From: Adiantum capillus-veneris
Taxonomy: Eukaryota; Streptophyta; Polypodiopsida; Polypodiales; Pteridaceae
Direction: 5' to 3'
DNA length: 64,000 nucleotides
NCBI GenBank assembly: GCA_014529385.2
Contig: CM043947.1
Coordinates: 98,490,036-98,554,035, forward strand
Notes under the pieces: model-generated
Told to the model about the DNA's origin: nothing
The model's database searches: none
The model's input: the letters and a program-made list of their open reading frames with translations, nothing else
Made by a program: the position numbers and the translations under genes
Shown here: positions 43,450-54,011 of the stretch, piece by piece
Position numbering within the stretch: the first letter of the stretch is position 1
How the letters are laid out: every line of letters starts with the position of its first letter

Positions 43450-45034
43450 TTGGAGATTTGACTAGGTATGCAGCTGGATAGTGTGGATTTTTTAGATGAT
43501 AAAACAATGTGGAACGTTGTCGTGCTGTGGCACGTATATAGTGGGAACGGGCATTAAACAATTTATCTTGTGACTTTTTGACGCATAAGTATACTTCATA
43601 TAATACTCATATGCATAAATAAAAGCTTTCTACCATACCTTAGTATTACCTTTGAAGTAATATAAATGTACATTACTATTAGAAAGTACTGCAAGAGAAG
43701 TATCAATGATTGTGCCTCTTTTTGTCTGGGGGAAAAGCATTTGTATATTTCTTCTAATATCTCAGCTATACCCTACCATATATAAATTATTTTCTTCTTT
43801 TCACATTTATTTAATAATATAACCCTTCAATAATGCATACCTTCTTGGATACATACAAGAGGGAAGATCCTACTAGAAGACTTTATGAAAAGGAAGATCC
43901 AAAGCTTCTTGGACCATCCCAATTTGAAAATCCCGACCTAAGGGCGTGGAGAAAAGGCCAAAACCAAGTCAAGATCTTTTAGTAGGCCAATTTTTCCTTT
44001 TGAAGCATGTCAATCCGAGTTACAGGTCAAAAGTTACAGGGAAACCAGTGAAAAACCCTCTCACAACTACACTGCAAGAAGAGATGGTAAACAGGTGAAT
44101 CAAGTGAAAAGAGGTAATCTTGGTCTTTTTCCATAAAATAAGATATTTGGAGGATAAAATACATAAGCATGTGAATGTGACACGTCAAAGATTCCTTGAA
44201 GGACAAGACACACAAGTTGGGACCCCCTGCTGGAGCCACACAAAAGATGCCTAGGTGGGGCCCACATACATCATGGACCCACATGGAGCCTCAATGATTT
44301 TGAGTCCTAATATTGGCCCTTTTAAGAAATATCCAAAGAAAATTTGATTTGGGCTAACTCTTTAGCCTAATCAAGTGATTATGTAAAACATGGCTCCCTC
44401 ACCTATAAAAAGGGCAACCTTCTCTTCATTGGGTTAAGTTATGAGTGAGTGAGAATAGCTCAATTCCATAGTGACACACTCATCTTAGTGCCACACTTTC
44501 TCTTGAAGAAAGGCTGAAGTCTTGCCTCATCTTCTCTCTCCATTAAGGTGGTGGCGATTGCTCTCATGTAAGATATATGTTGCTAGTTTTACTTTCATTT
44601 TCATATCTAGTCCAATACTTGTCTTGAAGTCTATCTCTATCTCTCATTATCTATCTTTAATACCACCACCACACTTAGATCTATCTCTAATTCTATCTTT
44701 ACTCCTCCTTTGATCTCTCTTGTTGTGTCCTAATTGTTTCATTGGAAGGTATTCAAGCAGCAACCTTGTCAATGTAATGAGTACAACCTTCTTGCGGATA
44801 ACAATTATGAGCACAAGGTTAGTAACCATATCTTCATCTTCCACAAGCATCTCTCTCTCTTAAGTTTCTCATTCTCTTCCACAAACTCTAGAATCTCCTT
44901 GCTACAGGTACTTCTCTCCACGCAGTATCCTTATTGCCTAAAGGCAACAATAGGGCTTGGGAGAGAAACTCTCTTCTTCTTCTCTTTTCACTTCTTTCAC
45001 ACCTTTATCTTTGAACATACTAAGTATATCATTG
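43450..45034. other. Non-coding interior of X, with a promoter-like segment
   Basis: No gene recognised. TATAAAA at 44404-44410 (CACCTATAAAAAGGGC), followed by a CT-rich leader, resembles an LTR or host promoter. No matching second LTR copy was found. Confidence 0.4.
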
Positions 45035-45259
45035 ATGAATAACCATAATCCACATAAAGGTAATTTATTTCAATTCCATTCAGTGCAATCTATTAGGGTC
45101 AACATTTGGATTAGTCGAAAGATTCACTTTCAGCAACGCATAGTGTTTCTATTTGGTCCTGAAAGGCTCAACAAAATACTTCTCTCACCAGATCCCAGCA
45201 TACTACCTATTATTGACTATGACTTCTCTTTTGATGTGAATTTGGTTATTTTATTATGA
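45035..45259 (+). CDS. Small ORF 1 of a related pair, 74 aa, unknown
   Basis: An ATG-started frame, MNNHNPHKGNLFQFHSVQSI, that ends DFSFDVNLVILL. The stop overlaps the start of the next ORF as ATGA. The central region (KIHFQQRIVFLFGPERLN, then ILPIIDYDFSFDV) aligns without large gaps to the next ORF (RLQFQRAIRSLFGKQRLN, then ILPMIRYDRNLDV), which suggests an old tandem duplication. No family is recognised. It sits inside retroelement X with no gag or pol nearby. Coding status is unproven. Confidence 0.35.
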   Translation: MNNHNPHKGNLFQFHSVQSIRVNIWISRKIHFQQRIVFLFGPERLNKILLSPDPSILPIIDYDFSFDVNLVILL

Positions 45260-45459
45260 ATCAAGATGATTTTTACTCACAACTAATCCCAATCGCTAGA
45301 CAAAACATATACAGTATAGTAAGCACAAGGCTACAGTTCCAAAGAGCAATCCGTAGCTTATTTGGAAAACAAAGATTAAATATCATTAACTCATCCATTA
45401 TCCTACCCATGATACGATATGATCGTAATCTCGATGTTTTCATTTTTGTTTTGTTTTGA
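45256..45459 (+). CDS. Small ORF 2 of a related pair, 67 aa, unknown
   Basis: ATG-started and 67 residues long, MNQDDFYSQLIPIARQNIYS to DVFIFVLF. It overlaps the preceding ORF by four bases (ATGA). Its similarity to ORF 1 is at the protein level, with about 20 identities over 60 positions by eye. No signal peptide or known motif is present. An overlapping gene pair of this kind is unusual in plant DNA. Chance openness of an AT-rich duplication remains possible. Confidence 0.35.
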   Translation: MNQDDFYSQLIPIARQNIYSIVSTRLQFQRAIRSLFGKQRLNIINSSIILPMIRYDRNLDVFIFVLF

Positions 45460-45966
45460 CTATCTTTCATGAGTTCTCTCCATCACGTGTGTGTTTGTGA
45501 GGAAAAGTGAGCGGCTTCTTTGGCTACATTTCTTCTTTAGCTCTAGAAGCTATTTTATCTACATCTTAGCTCTTTCTCATAACCCTTGAGCTTCCTCACA
45601 AACTCTCATAGCAAGAGGCCCGGTGCCTTCCTGGCAAGAGTGCCTACTTCTTGACAACGTATTACTCATCTTTGTTATAAGTTAGAGAGGTTTGCAATGA
45701 ATCATTGTGTTGCTGATGCAAGCAGAATGGCGCATGTATGCTACGCAACTGGTGCTCAAAAGAGTCGCTTACTTGGAAGAAAGATGCTAATCAAGCATAT
45801 GTTTTATTTTTTTGTTTTTTTATGAGGAGGTTGGCCTTTAATAGGCTACAATGAGTTGGGGACAATATGAAAAGAATTCATTAGTGCCCCGAAGGTGTGG
45901 TTTCTTAGATTTTCTCCACATGGATGTTTTTCACTAGCGACTTGAGCAGGATATACACAACAAGAG
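45460..45966. other. Non-coding interior of X
   Basis: No gene or clear repeat recognised. Confidence 0.4.
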
Positions 45967-46188
45967 ATGTGCATTTTAGCTCTTCTTTGCCTTCCAACGA
46001 TGTTGGAGAAGGAGGTAGAGCCTGATTTAGTAATAATTTTATTTATTTTAAAAGCTTGTGCTCGCATGGGTGTGCTAAAGTGGGGTAGGCTTCTATATGA
46101 CTATGTCATCGGGAATGGACTAGAGTCAGATTTAGGAATTGGGAACACCCTTATTGACTTGTATGCACGGTGCGGGTTGAGCACATAG
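45967..46188 (+). pseudogene. Captured PPR protein fragment
   Basis: The frame reads LEKEVEPDLVIILFILKACA, then RMGVLKWGRLLYDYVIGNGL, then ESDLGIGNTLIDLYARCG. This is the repeating pattern of plant PLS-class pentatricopeptide repeat proteins (compare V-x-P-D-x-V-T-F, LKACA, G-R-x-x-H, L-I-D-M-Y-x-x-C-G), which bind organellar RNA. About two repeats are present, with a stop after RCGLST. Both ends are truncated. Which PPR gene it came from cannot be told from this much. Confidence 0.85.
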
Positions 46189-47243
46189 CGAACTATTCTT
46201 TCGTCTTTTACTAAAGAATATTGTGCGCTCGGTCCGGTTGAAGCGCCATTCTTGGAATTTTTGGCAGGGACCCCCTCGCAAATAACTATGTTTACTCAAG
46301 GATATTTACCTCTATGCCAGAATTTGAGGCCCATTACTTTAGTAGACCTGCTTTTGACCTATTCTCACGTTTATACATTGAGTGTGGCCTCATTTTATCT
46401 GACAACTGATGTCCGTTGGTCATCCTAATCTTGCAAACCACCCTGTAAATTTAGATAACACCGCTCTTATCCGCTCATTTGTACTTCAAGTTATCTACTT
46501 TCATTCTCTTTTCTTGGCAAACAAACTTTGCAACAAATTTTCCCATCATGGCGCTTCAAATGTTAATGCATTTGATATGCAATTATTAATGTCTTCTTAA
46601 ATTTAACAAGCATTTTCTTTTAATACTTTTTGCAGATAAATCTAAATACAATGATCTCATATCAAACTCCAGATATGACACTCCTTAATACATTCTGGTA
46701 ATACCCCTCTTTAAACATCATTTCAATTACTCCTGATAAGTAAGATCTATCTATGTATCTTTAGACCTAAAAGTAACATTAATAAATTTTAGATAGGAGA
46801 AATATTCTTTTATTTCATGGAAAAATTATTAACAAAACATTCACACATTTTTGATTTGTTAACTATCCTTTAGTGAAAGTTTGACAGTTGTCACTCACAC
46901 AGCTTTCTCTTATTTGTACCTCTCTACATGCACACACTGGTGTATACATTTTTAAATACAATCTATTATCCAGGTAAGTACCTCCACTATCTCTTTTCTC
47001 TTTTCAGGTTATCATATGAGCTATCACCCCAACCATCTCTCTTGTAATGGCTTAAATTTTCCACTGAATGGAATTTTTATTAAGTTCATTTGATATTATA
47101 TAGCGCCTCACATGAGCTAAAGTGGTTTCCATCATAAACAAGAGTTTGTAAGTACTTTGCTATTCCACTATACCCCAAAATGGTGTCAAACAAACAATAA
47201 ATATTTTTATATTTTATGTCTTGTCTAGTCCAATGGTCACATG
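46189..47243. other. Non-coding interior of X
   Basis: AT-rich, no gene recognised on either strand. Confidence 0.4.
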
Positions 47244-47551
47244 CACACAGATTTGCCGATTTAGGCAGTGTGTCAATGCTTATCCGGGTGTAGACTCGCC
47301 GATTTAGGTAGCACCAGTTGTCCGTGCAGATCCGCCGATGTCGGCAGCACACTATATATGACAGATTCATAAGTTTGTAACATAATATGAGTGCAGATTC
47401 ACCGATTTGGGCAGCACATTGATAACTTGCAGATTCATGATTTTTAAACTTATACAAAATGCAGATTCGTCGATTTAGGTAGCATTAGTGCAGATTTGTC
47501 GATTTAGGCAGCACGTCTTATTGGTGTAGATTCACCGATTTAGGCAACACC
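47244..47551. repeat. Array of seven stem-loop-like repeats with varying paired ends
   Basis: Seven copies of a 19-nt core close to AGATTCGCCGATTTAGGCA lie at 47244, 47287, 47324, 47391, 47459, 47488 and 47523. Each core is bracketed by short arms that are reverse complements, though the arm sequence differs between copies: CACAC/GTGTG, GGTGT/GCACC (one wobble), GTGC/GCAC (three copies), AATGC/GCATT and GGTGT/ACACC. Spacing is irregular (29 to 68 bases between starts), so this is not a simple tandem repeat. Two partial cores (CAGATTCAT) lie at about 47372 and 47429. The array ends about 440 bases before the 3' LTR of X. Confidence 0.85.
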
Positions 47552-47987
47552 GATCACAAAGTCATGCTGCAGTGGCTGGCCACCACTGTAACTGGTATGA
47601 TTTTGTTACCCGGGTATAGAAAATGAAAGATATTTTGGATTTGGATTTGGAAATGGGATTTGGAATTGCTATGTGATGATTTTTAGTCGTGACAGTATTA
47701 TGGAATTGGACTTTAGATTGATGAGATCCATGGATTATTGAATGATGAGTGTGACCAATGATATCCTGATTCATCAGGGTATGACATATCTTATTCTAGT
47801 GGTATAGGACACTAGAATCGGTAGTATGTGGATGACGACATGCATAAGCAATGTTGTTTAGTTTCATTATTTTATGCTATTTTTCTGACACAGATTTCTA
47901 ATCATTGTTTTTTTTTGTTTTGACAAGTATCATTTGCAGATTTCTTATCTTTGCAACTGCGGACAATTGCTTTCCAATGGAGAGGTA

Positions 47988-48474
47988 TGTTATGGAATTG
48001 ATATGTTATTATTTATTGCAGCTGACAGGTGGAAAAGGCTTGACCGAGCTAGGCTATTGCAAAAAGGATATTACATTTTATGTATATTTATTCAAGTGCT
48101 CTTTTATGAGCTTTGGCCATTTATGACCGGCCGGCTAGTTTGTAAACAATTTGACCATTCAAGAAATCTATAAAACAAATACACGCAAGAAGGAAATGGT
48201 CACTCTTGCACGGGGGGAGATTGCACCCAGTGCTTGTGTCTTCTCCTCTTCTCTTCTCCCTCTTCTTTCACCGTGCCGGTGTAGCACTCCGCTGTAGGAG
48301 GTGCACGTGCATGTGTTCTTTCACTCTCTCTCGCTCTCTATCTCTCTCTCTGTTCGCGCTTTTCATCGATTATGTGCTCGTGGATGCGTCAGGTACGCAG
48401 ATCTATCGTTTTATAGTCAGTAGCGTGTTATTTTTGTGTATTTTGCAGGGACTCCGCGTCTTATGTTTGTAGCA
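47988..48474 (+). repeat. 3' LTR of X
   Basis: 487 bp, same length as the 5' LTR. TATA box at 48169-48175. The upstream ATGGAGAGGTA may serve as a polypurine tract. Confidence 0.92.
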
Positions 48475-48479
48475 CCTGT

Positions 48480-49134
48480 TGTAGTGGTTAGATGCAATTG
48501 GGATAGCTGGCGTAATGGTTAATTATGTGCTATCTATTTATTTTCTAATTGAGTTGATGATGATGATTTTGTAGAGTGGAATGTGCAGTTGATGAAGAGG
48601 TGTCGGCAATTACTCTTGGCCATTTATTATTCGCACAGTATTTTAGAATTTCATTTCAATAAGCCACTATGGCTCTGAAAATATTTGTAGTGGGAACTCC
48701 CCTTATGGGTCATGCAAGAACTAATGAGATTCACTCATTTTCAAAAGTGAAGTGGTTGTAAAAAGAGGGTCCTCAATTTTTGGCACCTTAAACTCACAAA
48801 TAATATATTAAATACCAACTCCACAAGAGAGGTGCCATGGAGTTTGGGACTAGATTTAGGCATCTCTTGCAGATTCTCGTCTCTACTCTCTTATGCTATG
48901 TTCTATTTGCACAATACTCTCTAATCAAGTCTCCATCTCTTACAGTTCTCTTACACACTCTTACAAGCTTGTCTATGTCAATTCTATGTTCTCTGTGTGT
49001 GTGTGTGTTTGTCATAGTCTAGGTGTGTGTGTGCGCTTGGAAATTGGGAAAAGAGGTGGACAGGTTGATGGTGATGTTTGCGAGCATGTGCTAAATAATC
49101 TAAGCAATTGGTCTCCGCTTCTCTTCTCCCAATA
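48480..49134 (+). repeat. 5' LTR of Y, second part
   Basis: Together with 40073-40098 it makes a 681-bp LTR that aligns with 53326-54011 (686 bp). It contains (GT)n at about 48988-49030 and ends CCCAATA. Confidence 0.92.
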
Positions 49135-49135
49135 G

Positions 49136-49147
49136 TGGTATCAGAGC
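49136..49147 (+). other. tRNA-iMet primer binding site of Y
   Basis: TGGTATCAGAGC, exact, one base after the LTR. Confidence 0.95.
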
Positions 49148-50493
49148 GAAGGTTCTGTTCACTTGGAGTTATTATGCAAACAAGAAGACTCAATCTCGAC
49201 AACCAAGAAGCTATGGTTGCAAAAGCCGAGGTACATTTAGAATTTTTGATGCAAATTTTCATTTAAGAATTATAGAATTCAATCAAGGATCAAGGAGATC
49301 TATATCGACAACACTTCAAAAACTGACAAAGCTCTCAAAGCTTGCCACAAAGAATCGAAGGTTGAAGAAAAGAAGGAAGAGCAGAAGAAGAAACGAGCCG
49401 ACAAGCATGCAAGGGAATATACCGGAAAGTTTAGCCCAAAAACTAGCTCTTAACACTACTCCAAACTCTAAAATCTGCCTTTAGCCGAGTTGCGTGGGAA
49501 GTAACACTTGCCGCCAAAAAAAATCTCTCTCGACTTGCTCGAAAATGCTCAAAATTGCCATCAACACGGACGCCCTGGCTGTGTGAGCATTATTGCCTCC
49601 TTGCACGCGGGCCGAAACGGCACCCCTCGCTCATCATCACCTCCAAACCAGTTCGACGTTGTCGTTCTCTGAGACTGCACGCTGCCATGCAATAGTTGGT
49701 GAGTACACACACCTTTTTATTAAAAAGGAGTGTCTTAAAGCCACTTGAGTTAATATGCTGGCCGCCCACTGCAATCTCCAATTACAAAGGATTTCCCTTG
49801 CTACCTTGGCTGCCCACTACAGAGTTTCAGTTCCCCTTTTTCACTTCAGCTTCCTCACAATTTCAAGTGGGCAGTCCTACCTCCCTACCAGTTGACCGCC
49901 GAAAGTACAAAGCAACCCACTAAAGACGAAGATAAACATATTCTTATTCTTCATTGGCCTTTCTCAACATTTGATATTGCCCAGTCGCCCTTAATTACAA
50001 CCGATTATTTTTTATCGCTATTGTTTCACAGTCTTCCAAGAATCACATCCACAGATTGAAGCAGGCAGTGATCAAAAGCTGTGCATAGCGACTATCGGCT
50101 ACGGCAGCAAGGAGAGGATATGGAGGTGACCATAACGTAAAACTGTCAAGTGTATTATCATTTTGGGACCTGGGAGATTGGACGCCAGGAAATTCGACCG
50201 ACTTGCAAACGCACCATCGGACTGCTCACTTTTCTCGCAATCTCTTAATGCATCCCCATTCCGGACTGGACGCCGTTGCAATTTCTCAGCTAAGTACATT
50301 ACATTTCTGTTATTTATTTTACTCTCTTATTCCGCATATTGCATCTATAAATATCACCAAGTAGTCCTTTTAAGCGTTACCATTTTTTAAAAAAAAGCAC
50401 GCAATCATGACGCACGATTGTTGAACAACTTCTAAATTTGCAACAATCTCTCACATATGAACGCATACGAAGGCAAGAACTTGAAGATAAATT
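49148..50493. other. Leader region of Y
   Basis: About 1.3 kb between primer site and gag with no recognised gene. A GA-rich stretch lies near 49370-49400. Confidence 0.5.
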
Positions 50494-51230
50494 ATGCCTT
50501 CTGCACTCATTGAATTTGCATCGAAACCCAAGAAAATGTTTTTTAGCACAAAAGCCTTCACTTTCAAGGGTTTTGATGGCACTAAAGATGCTAGCACTGT
50601 TCTAGCATGAGTTAGTCAACTAGATGACTATTCTCATGATGAAGACTTCCCTGAGCATGAAATGATAAAAAGTGCACCAAATCATCTCACTAGCAGCACT
50701 GGATTGTGGTGGAACGTCACCAAACAGCATGGGAAAAGACCATGTACCTGGCATGCATGTGAAAAAGTGTTTTTACCCCAATTTTTTCCCACACAGTACA
50801 AAGCAAAAGCACGATGTCAATGGGATTTAATTTGACAGGGTCGAAATGATATGTACAGGGTTATACTTATCGTTTTTGGAACTGTTTAATTCAATTGCAA
50901 GCTATTGAACATGTTTGTCCCAGGAAATTGAAGCATAAGTACATATCAGGCTTGACACTACAAATTGGTGCTGAGGTAGATATGTTCGAACCAGATTCTT
51001 TGTCAAAGGCTATTAATTTGCCTCTCAATGCAGAAAAGAAGAAAGGTGGACAACCCTCTCACACTGATCAACCTCCTAACACTAACCGTAACAAGAGACC
51101 TCCTTTCTCTACTAACTTTGACAAAAACAAACACCAAAGACGAACTTTTTTCAAGAGACGCAGATTTGACAATTATCCTACAACTGCTCAACCACATACA
51201 AGCAACAACAACGACAACAACAACACATAG
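50494..51230 (+). pseudogene. Gypsy gag of Y
   Basis: From ATG 50494 the frame reads MPSALIEFASKPKKM, FKGFDGTKDASTVLA, stop (Trp to TAG or TGA type change), VSQLDDYSHDEDFPEHEMIK, SSTGLWWNVTKQHGKRP, LPQFFPTQYKAKARCQWD. After stops and a shift it continues AIEHVCPRKLKHKYISGL and VDMFEPDSLSKAINLPLNAE. This is the retrotransposon gag core with the W-W and F-x-x-x-F blocks. A damaged zinc knuckle (NGHxADKC) follows near 51270. The protein is not expressible from this copy. Confidence 0.85.
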
Positions 51231-51443
51231 CGAAAAAGCAACCAAAATTATTTCAACCAGTGACCTACTCCAAATGGTCACTAAGCAGATAAGTGCCCAA
51301 ATGGTCCTGCTAAGGGCAATGGTCAATCCAATGGCCATTCCAATGGAGTCAACACAAATTCAAGTAAAAACCCCTTCAACAACAACCGCCCCAACGGAGC
51401 TACTCTTAACCTCATCAAAGATGCTACTCCCGAGGACAATGAA

Positions 51444-52020
51444 ATGGAAGCTAACCACGGTGAGGGATATGATCTTGATTATGATAACAATGAAAATCCA
51501 TCTTCAGGTACTCTTATATCTCCTCACACTTTGTTTAAAGTGCAAGACACTATTAAGGGTGAAAGTGTCACCATTCTATTAGATGATGGTAGTAGCCATG
51601 ATTTCATTTCTACACACTTGGCACAACAACTTTCTCTCTCTGAAATTTCATCACCTCACAAGGTTAAACCTATTTTTAATAATCAAGGTTAAAACTATTT
51701 TTAATAATCAGCATTTTAATTGTAAAGCCCAAGTCACTGTTGAAGTTTGCATTGGTGAATTTACACAAGCATGAACATTTCTGGTAGCACCATTGCATGG
51801 CCTTGATATGATTTTGGGAATGCCATTTTGTCATGAGTTTGACCTGTTGATTAATTATAAAACACATACTATGTCTCTCACTCATAATAATAAAATTTTC
51901 TCCATCCAAGCAGCACTAGCACATCAAAAATTTCCACTCCTCTCTCACACTCAAGCCAAAAGAGCAATTAGAAAACAAGGGAAAACATATCTAGTGTTGG
52001 TAAATAAAATTTTATGCTGA
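51444..52020 (+). pseudogene. Aspartic protease region of Y
   Basis: The frame shows PHTLFKVQDTIKGESVTIL, LDDGSSHDFISTHLAQQLSL (retropepsin, D-G-S-S-H form usual in chromovirus-type gypsy elements), then after a stop LHGLDMILGMPFCHEFDLLI (I-L-G-M block). Two frames and one stop are involved. Confidence 0.8.
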
Positions 52021-52139
52021 AACTGAAAATTCACGTAGCTCCACATAGGATGAATTTATCTCACAATTTAAAGATTGTTTCATGCATGAACTGCAACCTG
52101 GAATTCCACCATCACGCCCAGAAGACCACAAAATTGACA

Positions 52140-52700
52140 ATATACCGGGTAGTGAATCTCCTTGTAAAGCACCTTATCATGTCAATCCAACCGCACACAG
52201 GGAGATACTCACTGATTTACTTGACCGAGGCCTAATCTGACCTAGTAGTTCACCATATGGAGCTCTAGTACTTCTTGTCAAGAAGAAAAATGGAACCTTT
52301 CGTATGTGTATCGACTACAGAGCTTTAAGCAAGATCACCATTAAGAATAGGTTTTCTATTCCTAGAGTGGATGATTTGTTAGAAAAAATGAAAGGGGAAA
52401 ACATTTTTAGCAAAATTGACCTTAAATCAGGGTATCATCAAGTCAAAATGTTTGAACATGATGTCTACAAAACTGTTTTCAAAACACAAACTGGACACTA
52501 TGAATTTCTTGTCATGCCATTTGGTTTGACAAATGCCCCAACCACATTCACACGCATGATGAATCGAATTTTCATTGACCATCAAGATTTTGTGATTGTA
52601 ATTTTTACTGACATTCTTGTATACTGTAAATCTGAAGAAGAGCATAAAGAGCACTTAACACGTGTATTAATCTTCTTGCACACAATCACTTGTATTTGAA
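52140..52700 (+). pseudogene. Reverse transcriptase of Y, truncated, active site damaged
   Basis: Blocks in order: [78 protein letters not shown] (first Asp), [20 protein letters not shown] and [18 protein letters not shown]. The last block should carry Y-x-D-D; here it reads I-F-T-D, so the first Asp of the pair is lost. Sequence breaks off after HNHLYLN, followed at once by an integrase C-terminal stretch. Thumb, RNase H and integrase core are deleted. Confidence 0.9.
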
Positions 52701-53277
52701 TCCTGATGTGCCTGCCGCTGATGATTTCAATGCTAACTTTCATGATATTTATGCAATGTGCATTCTGCTATTAAACAGTCACAAGAACTTTACACTAAGC
52801 ATGCTAACAAGCATCGCAAGGCACACCAATTCAAAGAATGTGGTCATGTTTTACTTCTCATTGAAAAACAAAGGATCAAAAGTGTTGATACCAATGTCTT
52901 TGTTAAGCTTGCTCTTGGTTTTATGGATCTTTTAAAATTTCACCTGTCATTAATGATGATTCTTTCCGTTTAGACCTACCTGCACATTGGTACATTCACA
53001 ATGCATTTTACATTAGTCTTTTACACCCATTCAGAGGACCCCTACCTACACACCACATTTATAAAGACCCACCTTCACTTGTAGACCAAGAAGAAAAACT
53101 CATCCCTGACAAAATAGTTGATCACGAGACCACCATACACGCACTGGCATGGTTTATAACCATTACCTTTTGACTTTCAAGGGCCACCCTAGAGAGGATG
53201 CCAAGTGGATGCCTGAAAATTTCTTTTGCAACTTTCTTGACCTTGTCCACAGTTTTCATCACTCACGGTGCAGTTGA
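52701..53277 (+). pseudogene. Integrase C-terminus and chromodomain-like end of Y
   Basis: Readable as PDVPAADDFNANFHDIY, IKQSQELYTKHANKHRKAHQ, IEKQRIKSVDTNVFVKLA, then RLDLPAHWYIHNAF, and finally HYLLTFKGHPREDAKWMPEN before a stop at 53275. The last block matches the chromodomain style (Y-L-V-K-W-K-G-x-P ... W-x-P-x-x-x). It places Y among chromovirus-type Ty3 elements, whose chromodomain guides insertion to particular chromatin. Several shifts and stops are present. Confidence 0.75.
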
Positions 53278-53325
53278 TCCCTCTAGTGAGCAATCGAGGA
53301 CAATTGCTATTCCTGGTGGGAGGGA

Positions 53326-54011
53326 TGTTACAAGACTGGGCATCCTCTTGTTGTAGTGATTAGCTGCAATTGGAGTAATGGTTAATTATGTGCTGTCTAT
53401 TTATTTTCTAATTGAGTTGATCATGATGATTTTGTAGAGTGGAATGCGCTGTTGATGAAGAGGCGTCGGCAATTACTCTTGGCCATTTTATATTCGCATA
53501 GTATTTTAGATTTTCATTTCAATAAGCCACTATGGCTCTGTAAATAATTGTAGTGGAAAATCCCCTTATGGGCCATGCAAGAACTAATGAGCTTCACTCA
53601 TTTACAAAAGTGAAGTGGTTGTAAAAAGAGGGGCCTAAACTTTTGGCACCTTAAGCTCACAAATAATATATTAAATACCAACTCCACAAGAGAGGTGCAG
53701 TGGAGTTTGGGGTTAGATTTAGGCCTTTCTCTTGTAGATTCTCTTCTCTACTCTCTTATGCTATGTTCTGTTTGTTGTGTACTCTCTAATCAAGTCTCCA
53801 TATCTTACAATTCTATTACACACTCTTACAAGCTTGTCTATGTCAATTCTATGTTCTATGTGTGTGTGTGTGTGTCATAGTCTAGGTGTATGTGTGTGTG
53901 TGTGTGTGTATGCTTGGAAATTGGGAAAAGAGGTGGAGAGGTTGATGCTAATGTTTGTGAGCATGTGTTGAATAATCTAAGCAATCAGTCTCCCCTTCTC
54001 TTCTCCCAACA
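53326..54011 (+). repeat. 3' LTR of Y
   Basis: 686 bp, TGTTACAAGACTGGGC to CTCCCAACA. (GT)n at about 53858-53910. Confidence 0.93.

Larger units (their letters stand above)
40099..48474 (+). mobile_element. Non-autonomous LTR retrotransposon X with captured gene fragments
   Basis: Two 487-bp LTRs (40099-40585 and 47988-48474) begin TGTTATGG and end TTTGTAGCA. They differ at roughly 25-30 sites by eye. A perfect 5-bp target duplication CCTGT (40094-40098 and 48475-48479) marks insertion into the 5' LTR of Y. The primer site TGGTATCAGAGC lies one base after the left LTR. The 7.4-kb interior has no gag or pol motif. It contains a GUF1/LepA gene fragment, a PPR fragment, two small related ORFs and a stem-loop repeat array. 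This is a LARD-like element that appears to have picked up host sequence. Confidence 0.92.
40073..54011 (+). mobile_element. Ty3/gypsy chromovirus-like element Y, split by element X
   Basis: Its 5' LTR is in two parts (40073-40098 and 48480-49134) around inserted element X; the 3' LTR is 53326-54011. The LTRs begin TGTTACRAGACTGGGC and end CCCAA(C/T)A. A perfect 5-bp target duplication AGGTG flanks the whole (40068-40072 and 54012-54016). A tRNA-iMet primer site follows the 5' LTR at 49136 and a purine tract (GGTGGGAGGGA) precedes the 3' LTR. The interior (49135-53325) carries gag, protease, part of RT and a C-terminal chromodomain-like block. RNase H and the integrase core are deleted. Confidence 0.92.
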
